A DNA stretch of 64,000 bases from Cristatella mucedo (taxonomy: Eukaryota; Bryozoa; Phylactolaemata; Cristatellidae). The notes under the pieces were generated by a model. It was not told the DNA's origin and made no database searches. It saw only the letters and a program-made list of their open reading frames with translations. Where the stretch lies: positions 97,001 to 161,000 of the forward strand of contig WPIO01000179.1 in the NCBI GenBank assembly GCA_009760855.2, given 5' to 3'. A program made the translations under genes and the position numbers. Positions 11,026 through 53,757 of this stretch are shown here, piece after piece (the first letter of the stretch is position 1; every line of letters starts with the position of its first letter).

Positions 11026-11779
11026 GAAGTGGCTGAGGTCTGAAAAATCTAAAGCACGACCAAAGACAGTGATGGCTGTTGATTAACTGCCATAGCTCAA
11101 GGTATGAATGTATGATTGAAAACTAGTCAGACAGAAAATTTTCAGTCGCAGTCGAAAAAAGTGGTACAGCAAATATTCAAAGTCAACGTGCCCACACAGA
11201 TGGAGTGATCGAGATGCGAAACAGTTTCCCAGCGCTCAATACGCTCACATTTATACCATTTTTACGCGGGTCTACGGCCTTTAGCCCTCGTTAAACCTGC
11301 GGGGCATCATTTCGCTCTGCTCACTCAAACGACCTACATCAAAATTTGCTCCTAAAAGCCACTGCTGCACGAAAACCCATCACTTAATGCTGCATTTAAA
11401 CAAGTGTGGTAAATCAGTGCAGAAAATTCTAAATATACAGGTCATAAAACGTACGACCGCATCAAAAATTCATCAGCTGCCAGCCTCTAAGCCTCCTGGA
11501 GGAGCATCCCCCAGTGAAGGCACCAACACGTCTCAGCAAAGAGAGATCGGTAGTTTAAAGGCCGATAGAAGAAGCAATTGTTACACAATGCTGATCATCG
11601 CTAGGATGCAAAAGCATGCTCTATGCACCGAGACCTTCGATACAGCACGTCGGCGCTTCAACCTCAACCTATGCAAGAAAACGTAGATGACCACCTAATG
11701 GGCACATCCAGACAGACGAGTCCTAGCTATAGTGCCAGGATATGAAATGGTACCGCAGGCGTCTGTCCGTACTTAAGAA

Positions 11780-12330
11780 ACCATAGCGAAACCTTGGTAG
11801 CTTTGGGAAGCCGCGCCGCCGAGAACGAAAGTCGCAGCACCAACAGGAAGACAACCGCTTGCTTTCATTGGTTCGCCAGATTGAGCCAATAGTCCTTCGT
11901 TGAGCGCCTAGTTCAAAGGGCGGGGGAGGGAGACCAGAACAGCCGCAGCAGCAAGGTTATCGGCCACGGTTCGCCAGTCGCGGTGCGAGTTCGTTTTAAT
12001 ATACAATTTCCCACTGCACACTCTCATCGGGACACGCGTCTTAAAGATCTTTCCACAAGGTTTCTATACTAAAAATGGGAGAGAAAGACCGGCGTAGACA
12101 ACGGAGCGAAAAGTCGCTGCATCTCTTCTGCAGCCAAAGGGTGCAGAGTAAGCTCAAGTCGGAAGGCGACACCGATCGCCACGAGCTCTGTGGCTGACAT
12201 AGAAACCTGAACCGCGGTGGCAGCCGCGGAAATCCGAGCATCCGTCGAGAATAGTCCGGTCTATCGATGAGCGAATCGAGTTTTTCGCGCTTCGGGGCGG
12301 CTAGCTGTGCTCGATTTTAATTTTCGGTGA
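11780..12330 (-). promoter_or_regulatory. GC-rich promoter-like region upstream of VCPIP1-like gene
   Basis: GC-rich block about 0.8-1.3 kb upstream of the VCPIP1-like ATG. It has a GC box (GGGCGGGGGAGGG near 11918), a CCAAT on the plus strand near 11886 and an inverted CCAAT (ATTGG) near 11868. Adjacent open frames (for example 12041-12241 minus) show no recognisable protein. Together with the possible 5'UTR acceptor near 11040 this could be the gene's promoter and non-coding first exon. This is inference from composition and position only. Confidence 0.3.
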
Positions 12331-12349
12331 TTTGATAAACAGATTCATT

Positions 12350-12740
12350 TGAGCTTCTTTTTAAATGTCTTGATGTCAGTGGTTGTTGTGACATCAATCG
12401 GGAGTGAATTCCATGCTTTGGGATCATGCGAAGTAAATGCACGGTCTCCAAAGGACTTCAGGTGTGTATGAGGTATAGGTAAACAGTTAGTATAGGTAAA
12501 CAGTTGGACTGCAAAAAGCGGGTGATACGATGCTTAGCGTGGTGTGGGAGTATATCTGATAAGTAGGCTGGAGCCAAAGGATGAAGGGACCTAAATGTGA
12601 GTGACAGAACCTTAAAGTCGATGCTATGTTTGACTGAGACCCATTGCATGTCGGCGAGAAGTGGTGTGATGGTGCAAGTGCGAAGCTTAGACAGTCAAAC
12701 CTAGCTGCAGAGTTTTGTACCAACAGTAAACGCCCGATTG
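12350..12740 (-). mobile_element. L2 LINE fragment truncated at both ends
   Basis: The minus strand carries VQNSAARFDCLS-like and HSIDFKVLSLTFRSLHPLAP, followed by YLSDILPHHAKHR. The terminal ATT tail is absent. It contains a local duplication of TATAGGTAAACAGTT at about 12473-12506. Confidence 0.75.
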
Positions 12741-13270
12741 CACAGGCCGATAGAGCAGCAAGCAGTAAGTCAAATCAATTGTCAAACCAGATAAAACCAG
12801 ATGACACAATCCAAAGTCAAGCTAAACAATTTCGCCGGTACCTTCGAACTCCCAGGCGTGCTGCTAAAGTACACAGCTTGAGCGATAAGCTGGTTTTCTG
12901 AACCTGCTATAGCTCCGGAAACTCCGAACTCGGGTGGTTGGCAGGATCGTAATAGCACCAGGCCAAGATGGTACAGAAATAAACATTTAGTACAGGAAGC
13001 ACCAGTGCAAATTGTGGCGCAGCTTAAATCGAAAATACTCGCCGCGGTTTACTTAGACGACCGCTTGCACTTTTAACTAAAACTGATGGTTTACACAGAG
13101 AGGGAGAGAGACGGGACTAATGTTCGAGAAATGATTAATATTTATTAAACCTTTGCCTAAAGCCCTGCAAGAACTAAATATTTTTTAATTTTTAATTTAA
13201 ATATTTTGAAAGATTTTGAAAGAGTGGCAACTGAAAAGTGCTAAAATTCAAAATTTCATCATGCGGCAGC

Positions 13271-13275
<5 letters not shown>

Positions 13276-13366
<91 letters not shown>

Positions 13367-13420
13367 GGATAGAGAAAAATAGAGAGATAGAGAGAGAGAG
13401 ACAGACAGACAGACAGAGAT
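13276..13420. repeat. (GA)n microsatellite with GATA/GACA flank
   Basis: About 90 bases of nearly perfect GA repeat, then interrupted GA and four ACAG units. Long open frames over it (RERERE / SLSLSL) are artefacts. Confidence 0.97.
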
Positions 13421-13679
13421 AACACAGGGTTGCCTGTACTTGTATCCCTCTTCGCCTTCTGGCACTTCAAACTAACTTGAGCCCATAGCAGCACAAAATC
13501 TGAAATTGTTTTTGATGGCATCCAGTTTTTGTAAATTAAATGACCAACAACTCACTAATCATGAGGAAACCAATAGTTAAGTCATTAACAGGAATGAATC
13601 ACTCACCAAATCGGAAAGACTAGCGTATCTCCTACAGCCCGTGCATTCAATCTGAGCGTTCTCGTTCAAACGTACTTTT

Positions 13680-13890
13680 CATCAGGTGAGCACATGATCA
13701 CCGAAGTCAAGCCTGCCTACGTTCACCTAAATTGCATCGCAAAAATTTTGGCATACTTGGATTAGGACACCCCAGCAAAGCTATTCCATGCATGCACGAC
13801 CTCTCGAATCGACTTCTTTAACTCACTACTTGTAGGTCATCCTGCTTTTTCAATAAGACGCATACAGCTGATGCAAAACTTGGCTTATCT
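13680..13890 (+). mobile_element. L2 LINE RT C-terminal fragment
   Basis: Plus strand reads VKPAYVHLNCIAKILAYLD, then SRIDFFNSLLVGHPAFSIRR and LMQN, with one stop. This is the same region as 26830-26960. There is no 3' tail. Confidence 0.65.
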
Positions 13891-14974
13891 TTCGTAAGCT
13901 CCGCTACTTGCTATGCTGAGTGCTATGCAGTTTGCTAGCCAATCCGATAGTGCATTATTTAAATGCAGCACGCAGATTTTAGAGTTACTAGATTTGGTAG
14001 TCAATTTAGGCATACCAATTATCAGGAGCTCAGTTTCAGCATAGCTCTGTCTCCTAAGGTTTGAGGACAACCGGAGCTAATTTCGGAAAGTTTCAAGCTC
14101 GGATTCCGTGACGATACTCATACGCAGAGAAGGGATATGAAGGTGGACACCACCTGTCTAACACGAGCAATACCACTGTCTAGAGGTGACGTGCATGCGG
14201 CGCGTATGCTATCGTGCCTGTAGCCAGACTCTTCTAAACTTCCACATCTTATTGCAGTGCTGAAGGAGTCCTTTAGAAACACGACGAGTTCTCTCGCTCA
14301 AGCCGCGACCAATAGTAAACTATTTCAGATCAGATGTGGCTGCAGACACTACGAACGGGACGTCTCAAAAAATACAGCCCTTCCTATCCCGCAACAAATG
14401 CGACTAAAAACATTAAAAAACCGGCTAGCGTAGCCTTCGAGTCACGGGGCCTGAGCTTCATTTTATGAAGGCAAAGTAGCTCGCAAAGAATAGAGCCGTC
14501 CGCTACAAGCCGCAGCCTGGTGAATATAGCACTTAAGACTCGAGTGGACATGCACGCTCAAGGACTATTTCGCGAAAGCAATTGGCTGTAAACGTCACAG
14601 AAGAAATAATAGGCTGGTCGCGGCATTAAATTCAAATTGGAACTCTTGCATAAACTCCTCGAGCGCAAACAAAAAACTATCACCGTTCCCACGTCGTCGC
14701 AAGCAGGACAAAGCGCGACAAAACGAGGCTGCCCGGTTGCTACAGGTTGGCATTTTATGGACGCCAGGACCCCGAACGATAAAAGCCCGCGAGAGCACGA
14801 GTCTACCTTGGCTGCCTTGGCTGTCGAAATGAAGTAGCCGAGAGCCGGCTGAAATAGAAAAGCCGCCGCCTGCACCCGAACCGGTAAGCACGGCACCCGC
14901 CGGTATTGGCCACTCCCCGGAAAAGACCGAGATCAAGTCGGGAACCGCTGTGAGACAGCCCTCCGCCGCTATAG

Positions 14975-14984
14975 GCGCATGCGC
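14975..14984. promoter_or_regulatory. NRF1-like palindrome GCGCATGCGC
   Basis: Perfect GCGCATGCGC in a GC-rich island (14870-15000), with ACTTCCGG (ETS-like) at about 15152. Such pairs mark housekeeping promoters in animals. No conserved gene was recognised next to it. The neighbouring open frames (15034-15354 plus, 14595-14936 minus, 15027-15287 minus) are unassigned. Confidence 0.25.
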
Positions 14985-15026
14985 AAGGTAATAATGGAGT
15001 AATGCAAGAGAAGCCAGCCGGTCGCC

Positions 15027-15740
15027 TTAAAAATTGCTTACGGTCAGAGAAGCCCACGTTTTCAGGATGAGTTTGAAAGAGTGGTTGAAACCGCTCTGTT
15101 CGTTCTGGCTGAGCTCACACACAAGCTCTGTAGTGGCCCAAACGGCGAGATCACTTCCGGTTCTATTAGAATATAATACTGACCCTGAAGGCGGGTGGGC
15201 TAAGGTAGCTATTTTAGTGACAACACCTGCGTCTGAGGCCACTGATGTCTTCAAAGCATTTGAGTGGGCTTCCGACGATGCCGCCAAGGCTGGGTTGATG
15301 GTTCTGCCGAAGATGACCTGGATAAGGTTCTTGAAAAATTTGTATGCCTCCTAATTTATCCCTCGTCAGAGTGAAAAGTGTGAAGGGTATAGCTTCTCCT
15401 CCAAAGGTCGGCAGAATGAATGGGGTCGCTTAAACTACTGTCACAGCTGATGCACTTTGTCTTATCAACACGTGTGACTACCTCGTCCTCGAGAGGCCAG
15501 AGATAATTCAGGATCGCACAGTAACTGGCATCATTGTAGGTGCCATTTGGGCCAAGTTTCTGGCCGAGACCAAGCTCATCCTTCAACGAACAGATGCGAT
15601 ACGCTGCTCATTTGAGGCGATGGCTAAGTATCTATATCGGATGGGAAATTCAGCGCACCCTCGGACCGCCAAGTCCGGCGCAGAAGCTCTTGATGCTAAT
15701 GCGGTTATCTCAAAATTATGCCAAGGTTACATAACTGCCA
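15027..15740. other. Overlapping unassigned open frames
   Basis: Plus-strand frame 15034-15354 (MSLKEWLKPLCSFWL...) and minus-strand frames 15027-15287 and 15356-15586 (GLGQKLGPNGTYNDASYC...) overlap in a moderately GC-rich block. None matches a family I know. The two minus frames are in adjacent positions and could be one decayed element. Confidence 0.2.
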
Positions 15741-16244
15741 CGGCTATCTTATGGCTCGGGTGACAAGTTTTTAGAATTCATTACTGAAAGAATTTCGCAA
15801 ATTCGTGCCCCGGTTTTGTGCGCCTGCGGCTTCTGCTATTGTAATTAGCGAGGCGCCTGACACTAATGCACGCGCCTCACCCTCGGCCAATAGAAGCAGC
15901 TAAGCGTTGGGCCACTAATGCAGATTATATTTCGTGTCGTCTGCTGCGATTAATTGGGCTTCCATATATGTGGCCATTGAGAGTAATAAAGGAGAGTCTC
16001 GTTTACCACGAACATGCGCCTGCTGTGTCTCTGCGAGAGACTGCCACTAGAAGAGAGGCCGCCACCGGAGCCACTGTCATACAATACCCCCATAAATCTC
16101 CCTCCAACTAAAGCATTTGTTGAATCGCAATAATGTGTCCTTCCTTAAGAGATTTTACGAGGTTTCTGCATGGGACGGCAAGCATTATAAAGTGTAGTAA
16201 AAAGAGTTGGTCTCCTGAAGACCTTTACCATTCATGGTCTTTAC

Positions 16245-18000
16245 ATGCAGACAAACTTAACACCACCCATAAATGAAATTGTTAGTACTCCTCTGGAAAA
16301 CGGGGTTGTACCCAAATCCTTCAAATCGACCATAATCAGAACAATACTTAGAAAGTCCGGATTTGATTCCGAGGTCCTTGGCAAACTATCGTCCAGTTCA
16401 CCCTTTTTACTTTTGTCAAAGACCCTTGAACAAATTGTCACTAAGCAGCTTGTAGCATATATTGAAAACAAGAATAAATTGTAAGAAATCATTTTAGTCG
16501 GGATGTAACCAACACAACTCCACTAAACCTTCTCTCCTTCGTGTAGCCAATGACATCGCATGCAGCAATAGCGACTGGAATGTCAATGCCATAGCACAGC
16601 TAGATCTATCAGCTGCGTTCGACACTATTGATCACGATATCCTACTTGAAAGATTGAGAATCCACGATCGATCTAGCAGACGAGGCGCTTGTGTGGTTTA
16701 AATTGTACTTGTCCGATCGTGTTTAGTCCATGACTTGTGGGATATCCGGTATAATCCTCCGTTTGAATCGTAATTGTCTGGTTGTGTTCAATCGGTGTCA
16801 TGTGGGGATCGGGTCTCATCCACCAGACCGGTCAGCCGTGGAGTCCTACGAGGATCCGTCCTCGGTCTTTTTCTGATCTCCATTTATACTCAGCCTCTGA
16901 GAAACGTTATTCAGGCCCGTGGAATCGGCTATCACGTTTATGCTGACAATACTCAGCTGCATATGCCGTTTAAACCGTCGGAATCTGCTGCAGCGACTGA
17001 TAAATGAATGCTTGTTTTGCAGAAATTCCATCGTGGAATTTGGCAAATTTTCTTAAACTAAACGAAGATAAAAAAGGAACTGCTACTCACAGGACGCTCC
17101 AAGCGTGTGGCTGGATTAGAAAACTTGGCTCTGTTAATAGGTGATGCTGTTATGCAACCATCACCGTGTGGTCGGAATTAAGGTGTCGTCTTGACAGCTG
17201 CCTAAGATTTAAAACATTTGTTAGAAAAATGCTTACGTATCTAACCATTACCCCCGATTCCTCTCTAAGATTAAAGTATGTCTTCCACGGTGGTTAGCCA
17301 AAAATTTAACTAGCTCCTGGTTCGGTCTCCGCTAGATTTTTGTGCAATTCACTTTTGGCTGGGCTACCAAAAAAAAGCAATTCGACCACTAACGCTGGTG
17401 ATGAATGTGGCTGCAAGGCTAATTGACACATACTATAGGTTTGACTATGTGTCTCATTTTCTGAAAGAGCTTTTGGATGGCTGCCGGTTGATCAACAGAT
17501 AAAAGGGAAAGTTCGTACACTGACCACAAAGGTCAGCCATGGCCAAGATATTTCACACCTAACTGATCTGCTTTACCAGTTTCAGCCTCCTTCGGGTTCT
17601 CTATGGGCAATAAATTAGCTGTTCCATTCCTCCACTTAAAGAACGTTGGCGACAGAAGCTTTTGCTCTGCAGGTCCTAGACTGTAGAGCTGACTTCCACA
17701 ATTCTTCAGCGATGACACCTACTCTCCTGCTGCCGACTATGGCACATCCTTTCCAGCCGTCCTTAGCTGCTATTTCCGTGCTACTCACGACCTCAACTGT
17801 TCTCTAGACTAAGCTGTGGTTCTAAAATTTTCTGTGTTGCGTTATATGAAGTCTGTTGGCTACCGAATGCGAACCGAAAGTCGCTTAGGCTTTGAGTGCG
17901 GTATAGAAAACTCTCCTTGGCAAAATGTGTTAGTTTTTGGTAGTTACAGACGGACATAAATTGCATTACCTTACGTTGCTTCATTACTTAGTCTAATACC
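16245..18000 (+). mobile_element. Decayed CR1/L2-clade LINE of a second lineage
   Basis: Plus-strand RT pieces in several frames: NGVVPKSFKSTIIRTILRKS, LLSKTLEQIVTKQL, LDLSAAFDTIDHDILLERL, GVLRGSVLGLFLISIYTQPL and HVYADNTQLHMPF (YADD to YADN). They are followed by a 3' part with CAGGTCCTAGACTG and the tail TTAGGCTTTGAGTGCGGTAT. The 3' sequence differs from the ATT-tailed family but recurs at 21720, 37840 and 47150. Confidence 0.78.
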
Positions 18001-18420
18001 AATTTGCAACTATTATATCTCGGTTACGTTATAAGATTGACGCATTTTGCGCGTGTCAAAAATTGGAATGACACAGAAGATTCTCTGCATTAGTGAAGCA
18101 ATAGCACAAGCGTTAGCTTTTGCAGAGAAACACATTTTTAGCCACAATACCCAGCCCGAATGAGCACGAGTTACATATGATTGACCCATCGGTCCATTCA
18201 CTAGGCGCTTAATACTTCCCAAAGATGCAGCCATAATGTCTCTTACGCATAGTGCTTGAGGCTGCAATTCCGAGTCAAGAATTGTTAGCTTCACCCGGAG
18301 AATAGCAACCGACTGCTACACCTTGAAATACCTCGCCACGAAATAACTCTACCTCTACTGTGTTTCGCTCAGTTAATCATTTAGAGGATGCCGTAGCCTG
18401 GCGTGCCAGAAGTCTGGTGA

Positions 18421-18819
18421 GTGGCGTTATCTCGAACTTATAAAACGCGTCACCGAACTGTAGATCCGGCCTATGACCAACACCGACAGTATATTGCACG
18501 ACGCACGGAGCAGAGGGACGCACGACTCACTTGCCTCCTTCTTCCACTCGACTTGCTTCTCCACCACGGCTGTGCTTTCGCCGACCGCGATGATTCACCC
18601 GAGGCATACCACAGCTGCGCACCGGCCGACCCTGATGATGAATCCACCACCTGTTCACCACTGAGTTACCGCCCTGTGTCCATGCCACATAACGGGCGGA
18701 CCGCAGCTGTGCATCGGCCCCTCTCAATGATACGGCCAACAGCTGTTCACAAGCGGTTTATCAGAGGAGCAGTACGGGCCTGCATACAACCCAATTATGC
18801 TAACTACAAAAGGCAATGA
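18421..18819 (+). other. Unassigned 132-codon open frame
   Basis: GC-rich frame on the plus strand with two diverged copies of a CACAGCTGxGCAxCGGCC ... ACCTGTTCAC segment (about 18610 and 18705). No conserved domain was recognised. It may be an internally duplicated non-coding stretch. Confidence 0.15.
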
Positions 18820-19064
18820 GTGTTTAACTTGGAGTCCGAGGCAGGTAAGACATGTTTATAGCTTATCTGTTTGTTTTGTCCATAGCGTGCGTACATTTCT
18901 GCCGTTTATAGACTTGAAACGTTTGACGCATGCGCCTGCCGTCCTTTTGGCATTTGATTCGGCGCTCGCTGGCCAGGTGGCATGTGCTACTCTCCCCCAC
19001 CCCCATTCTTTCGACTAATTCTTCCGCGCTCGAGTCATCTGCCACTACTGGCCTAGCCTGCCTT

Positions 19065-20700
19065 TAGGTAATAATAATAATAGTGCACTTGATAAAGCAC
19101 CCTCAAAGAACTCAAATATCTTTTTAGGCGCTTTACATTTGCTGCAAAGGGAAACGCGATTGAATGGTGAGTAATATAATGCTTGATAAACAACATGAAT
19201 AACATGGTTAGGGGTGACATGCACAGGGTCAGCATGCAAATGGGGTGAGTGGCAGCATGCACAGTGTCAGCACGCATAAGCACATCAAGGACGAGTCACA
19301 GGGACCCACTAACTGCTGTCCTAAATATGTGTGTTTTAAGTTCTTTTAAAATGTGGTCAAGTCAGGGATGTTCTGACGCAAGTCGGGAGGGAGTTCCAGG
19401 CTTTGGGAGCATACGAACTAAATGCATGGTCTCCAAAGGATTTGAGGTTTCTACGAGGTATAGATAAACTGTCGGATTAAAAAAAGTGGGTGGTACAATG
19501 CTTGGCCTGGTGGAGGAGTAGATCTGAGAGATTCGCTGGAGCCAAAGAATAAAGTGACCTAAAAGTGAGCGACAAAACCGTGAAGTCGATCCGCTGCTTG
19601 ACTGGTAGCCAGTGCAGGTTGGCGAGAAGCGGCATGATGTGGCAACTGCGACGCTCACGACAGACAAGCCTAGCTGCGGAGTTTTGCACCAGCTGTAATC
19701 GCCTGATTGCACATGCCGGTAGGCCAGCAAGCAGTGAGTTGCAGAAGTCAAGACGGGATATCACAAATGCATGGTCCAGTTTAGACGTGGTATCCCTGTC
19801 TAAAAAGCCCGAATTTTAGCAATATTATGTAGCTGAAAGTAGGCAGACTTGACAGTGGAACTAATGTGGTCGTCTAACGAAAGGTCACTTTGGAACATGA
19901 CACCTAGATTTCGAGCTGATTCAACAGGAGATATACTGGCAGAGCCAATTTTGAGCCGCCAGCCTTTCCAATTTCTGAATCACACTGGGTTTGCCCATAA
20001 CTAGTAAGTTAGTTTGATTATCGTTTAGTTTTAGAAAATTTACGGCCATCCATGTGAGGATGTCATTAATACATTCAGCAAGTGAGTTGAGAGAATTCGA
20101 GGTGCTCGAAGGCTGGGAGGGATCAAAGCAAAGGTATAACTGAGTGTCATCCGCATAGAAGTGAAAGCTTAGATTGTGATTGTTAATCACATCACCAAGA
20201 GGGAGAGTATAAACCGTGAAAATAACCGCATCCAGCACGGAGCCCTGAGTTACCCCATATTTCAGAGGTACCTCGGATGATCTTTGCCCACTCACGTCAA
20301 CACTCTGGAGTCTCCCACTGAGATAGGACCCAAACCATTGCAGAGCAGTTCCAGTGATGCCCAGGCGAGATGAGAGGCGCTCTAGAAGAACTCTTGATCG
20401 ATAGTAAATAAAGCAGCCGAAAGATCGAGCAAAACAAGCAGAGACACTCTACCTATGTCTGCATTCCTAAGTAGGTCGTTGTACAGCCTAAGCAATGCTG
20501 ACTCTGTGGAGTGATTAGCTCTAAAGCCAGACTGGAACTTACTAGCAAAGGAACATGTTATCTCATTCATGCCTGATATCGCTTCACTACTGCCATTCAA
20601 AAGCATTAGTGGATGCTGCTGCCTCCAGTACTTTATTTCAAGCCGCTCAAAATTTTTAATTTCGCCGGAGCAATGCATCGAATTATTCTTACTTATTAGA
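19065..20700 (-). mobile_element. L2 LINE, longest copy (RT core to 3' end)
   Basis: The minus strand encodes FQSGFRANHSTESALLRLYN, LLVLLDLSAALFTID, LKYGVTQGSVLDAVIF and FHFYADDTQLYLCFDPSQPS with an intact YADD box. LDFCNSLLAGLPACAIRRLQ and LHWLPVKQRIDF follow. It ends in the terminal block and TAATAATAATA near 19070. At least three frame breaks occur, and endonuclease sequence is absent, so it is dead. Confidence 0.9.
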
Positions 20701-20900
20701 AACATGCATTAATCATTGAATTCGCGTGCTGGTTTCGATAAACCGCAATAGCGATACGGTACTTCACAATTGCTCTCGGTTGTTTATCGAGATCGAGACC
20801 TGGCTTAAGTCTACTAACCGCTCGACGATAACCGACGCAGCCTTCACCAAGGCTTCTCTTTCTGTCGTACCTCGAGGTTGATAAATAAAGAAACTGGTTG
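20700..20900. other. Flank of the L2 copy, nothing recognised
   Basis: Sequence upstream of the truncated L2 end. No duplicated target site could be matched with confidence. Confidence 0.4.
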
Positions 20901-21719
20901 CTGAGTATGAACTTTCGCCCATTTCTTATGCCGTGTGCAGTCCCCTCAAAACTGTTCTTCGAATCTCTTGCACCGAACTTCTCCCGCCGTGAGCTTCGCA
21001 TTCTAGCAGTCGACTATCGCCTTACAGGGGTCAAGACTGGCGTTACTAAAGCTCCTATCAACAGGTACCAACAGACGCCACCACCAACCCGATCTTGCCA
21101 ATTTCATGTCGATCCACTCTTCCAGATAACTTATGCACTACTCACGCTGTGATTTGAAAATCCATTCCTATAGCGCGACCGACCCTCTCCTTACGCTGAA
21201 CTTCGCTGTCTGGCTTATTCACGAACACACACACAACCCGATCATATACTCTCGAGTTATTGTATTGATGTAAACACCGAAAAATCAGCACTGACTGGTC
21301 ACCGGTTTTCGGACCGTTGTTAGCCATACCAGTCTATCGTGGACAAGGCGGAGTCTGGCATCCGTGAGAGCACTGTGGAATCGCCGATGCACGATCGAAA
21401 CAAATGCTGATGTCGACCATTAACCGCTTCTTTAACCAGAATAGTGTGGTGAGCCATATCTAGCAACCCGTGCAATAATTAACAATTCGTAGTGACCGTT
21501 GTTTAGCTTCTCTGACAGAACGATCCTTATTATCAGCCTATGCTCAAGCACGCCTGACCTTCGGGTCGGATCACCATCGGATCCCTTTGGTGTGTCAGCC
21601 CTTCTGTATTACAAGTTGTCCTGGAATCCAGAAACCTGGAGTACCTTGGTAGCGAAGCGCAAAAATATATTCCTCGCCACTTTTACGAAGTTCTTTATCT
21701 GACAAAACCCCCATCTGAG

Positions 21720-21960
21720 GGCAACAGCTGCGTGCTTGTTTACTCTCCTACTGCCGACTATGGTACATCCTTTTCAGCGGTCCTGAGCTGCTACTTCTAT
21801 GCCACTCACTACCTTGACTGCTCTCCTGACTCTGCTATGCTTCCCACTTTCTCTTTGTTGCGTGAGACGAAGTCTGTTGGCTAGCGAATGCGTACCGAAA
21901 GCCGCTTAGGCTGTGAGTGCGCTATACAAAACTCTCCTGCGTAACGCCCACGTGGTCTTT
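21720..21960 (+). mobile_element. Second-lineage LINE 3' fragment
   Basis: Shares CTGCCGACTATGG, GTCCTGAGCTGCTACTTC and the tail CCGCTTAGGCTGTGAGTGCG with 17690-17920 and 37990-38170. Only the 3' end is present. Confidence 0.7.
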
Positions 21961-22080
21961 ATGACTTTGTGGAGTTACAGACGGTGATACATTACATAGT
22001 GGCCCAGTGGACTTCCTCTTTTCTTCCTGTGCGCTTTGTTGTCGTGTGCATGACAACCGAGGTCCTCCTAACCAGCGACC

Positions 22081-22800
22081 GTGAGTATTTTGTTTGCATG
22101 CTTGCCTAAGCAGGTTTTCTCAATTTCCATTGCTTGCCTAAGCAGGTTACCTTATTTTCCACTAACTATTGGTTATTGTTTCTATTGCATCAACTTGCAA
22201 AGCACCTGCAATGAGACTAGTTCTCTTGGGGCGTTACACGATACACCTATTACTATTACTATCTGTTGCGTTAGCAAACGCCTGGTTAAAGTAAAATATC
22301 CCCGAGAAGGTAATCGTACCTCGTCATCATACATTACACTGGCGTTTCATTCTACATTATCGGTAGCACTCGAAATGACTTTCTCCTACAAGTCTTCATC
22401 GCCATTCTTGGTTTTAACGACGAATGCTTTACATGTTACTCAACGAGCGATGGCTCGCCATTATCTACCTTTCTCAATATATTTCCTAAATTCAACGCGA
22501 TACGTCAGAATATGGACGTATTCCATTGAGCTTGAACAGGACGGTGAGGACATTATAGTGTGTTCTCTCTGTCCTCACCTCTGCCTGCAACCTCACAGCC
22601 TCGTACGAATCCTCCTTTGTCCCTGTACGTCGTCTTACATATATTTGTGCTTGCTGAGAAGTGTACGTGCTCCAATTAGCCAATTGCCGTACTTCCTTTC
22701 TAGCACAGGTAGCATGCCTAGACAGAAACTTGGTTCTTTTGAAGCATCATATGCACATTTCGTTCCTATTAAAAAAAATGTCGCAGCCCTCTTGCATTAG
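22081..22800 (+). other. 240-codon stop-free frame, unassigned
   Basis: 720 bases without a stop outside any simple repeat. The first ATG is about 98 codons in (MTFSYKSSSPFLVL), leaving 142 residues with Cys-rich hydrophobic runs (LVRILLCPCTSSYIYLCLL). No family is recognised. Possibly a chance frame, or an intronless gene or exon of lineage-specific type. Confidence 0.2.
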
Positions 22801-22931
22801 TGCAATCACCTCGCGGAGTCTTATAACTTATGTCGATATTTCTCAGCATCATTGTCAATGACGCAAAGGATAGAAGTTTATCCGCAGGTCATTTCTGACC
22901 GGATACCTTTGCAATTGCAGTCAAGTCGACT

Positions 22932-22937
22932 TTTATT
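22932..22937 (-). terminator. Candidate polyadenylation signal for CRMP/DHP gene
   Basis: AATAAA on the minus strand, about 320 nt downstream of the stop codon at 23259. It is the first canonical hexamer seen after the stop in that direction. The assignment rests on position and sequence only. Confidence 0.4.
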
Positions 22938-23258
22938 TGATTTAACACATGCACTATAATATTTTAGCCCAGAAAAGGAGCTACTATTACGCGCTATTGT
23001 TTCGACTGCTAAGTGAAGCTTAGCTTGTGACGCTGGCCCGGTTACAAGCTTCAAGGTTCATGACATTTGCTATCTAAAAACGAATCTACGCAAGGCCAAG
23101 TTAAAAAGAAATACCCCAGAATAAGCAGAAAGAGAAAAAAGCCTCGCAGCAATAGTCTAGGAAGCCGTTACACTTCTTTGCAATGTGCCGGACACTTCCT
23201 GCTGCCTTTGACGAGCTGAAGTCGTTGTCTGCTCTCCTTAGCCGGAAGGGCATCACTA

Positions 23259-53757
<30,499 letters not shown>

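Larger units (their letters stand above)
20900..22930. other. Intergenic stretch with second-lineage LINE tail and a long open frame
   Basis: Between the L2 at 19065-20700 and the CRMP/DHP 3' end. Holds a second-lineage LINE 3' part (21720-21960), a direct duplication of TTGCCTAAGCAGGTT (22102 and 22135) and the open frame at 22081-22800. No conserved gene was recognised. Confidence 0.5.
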
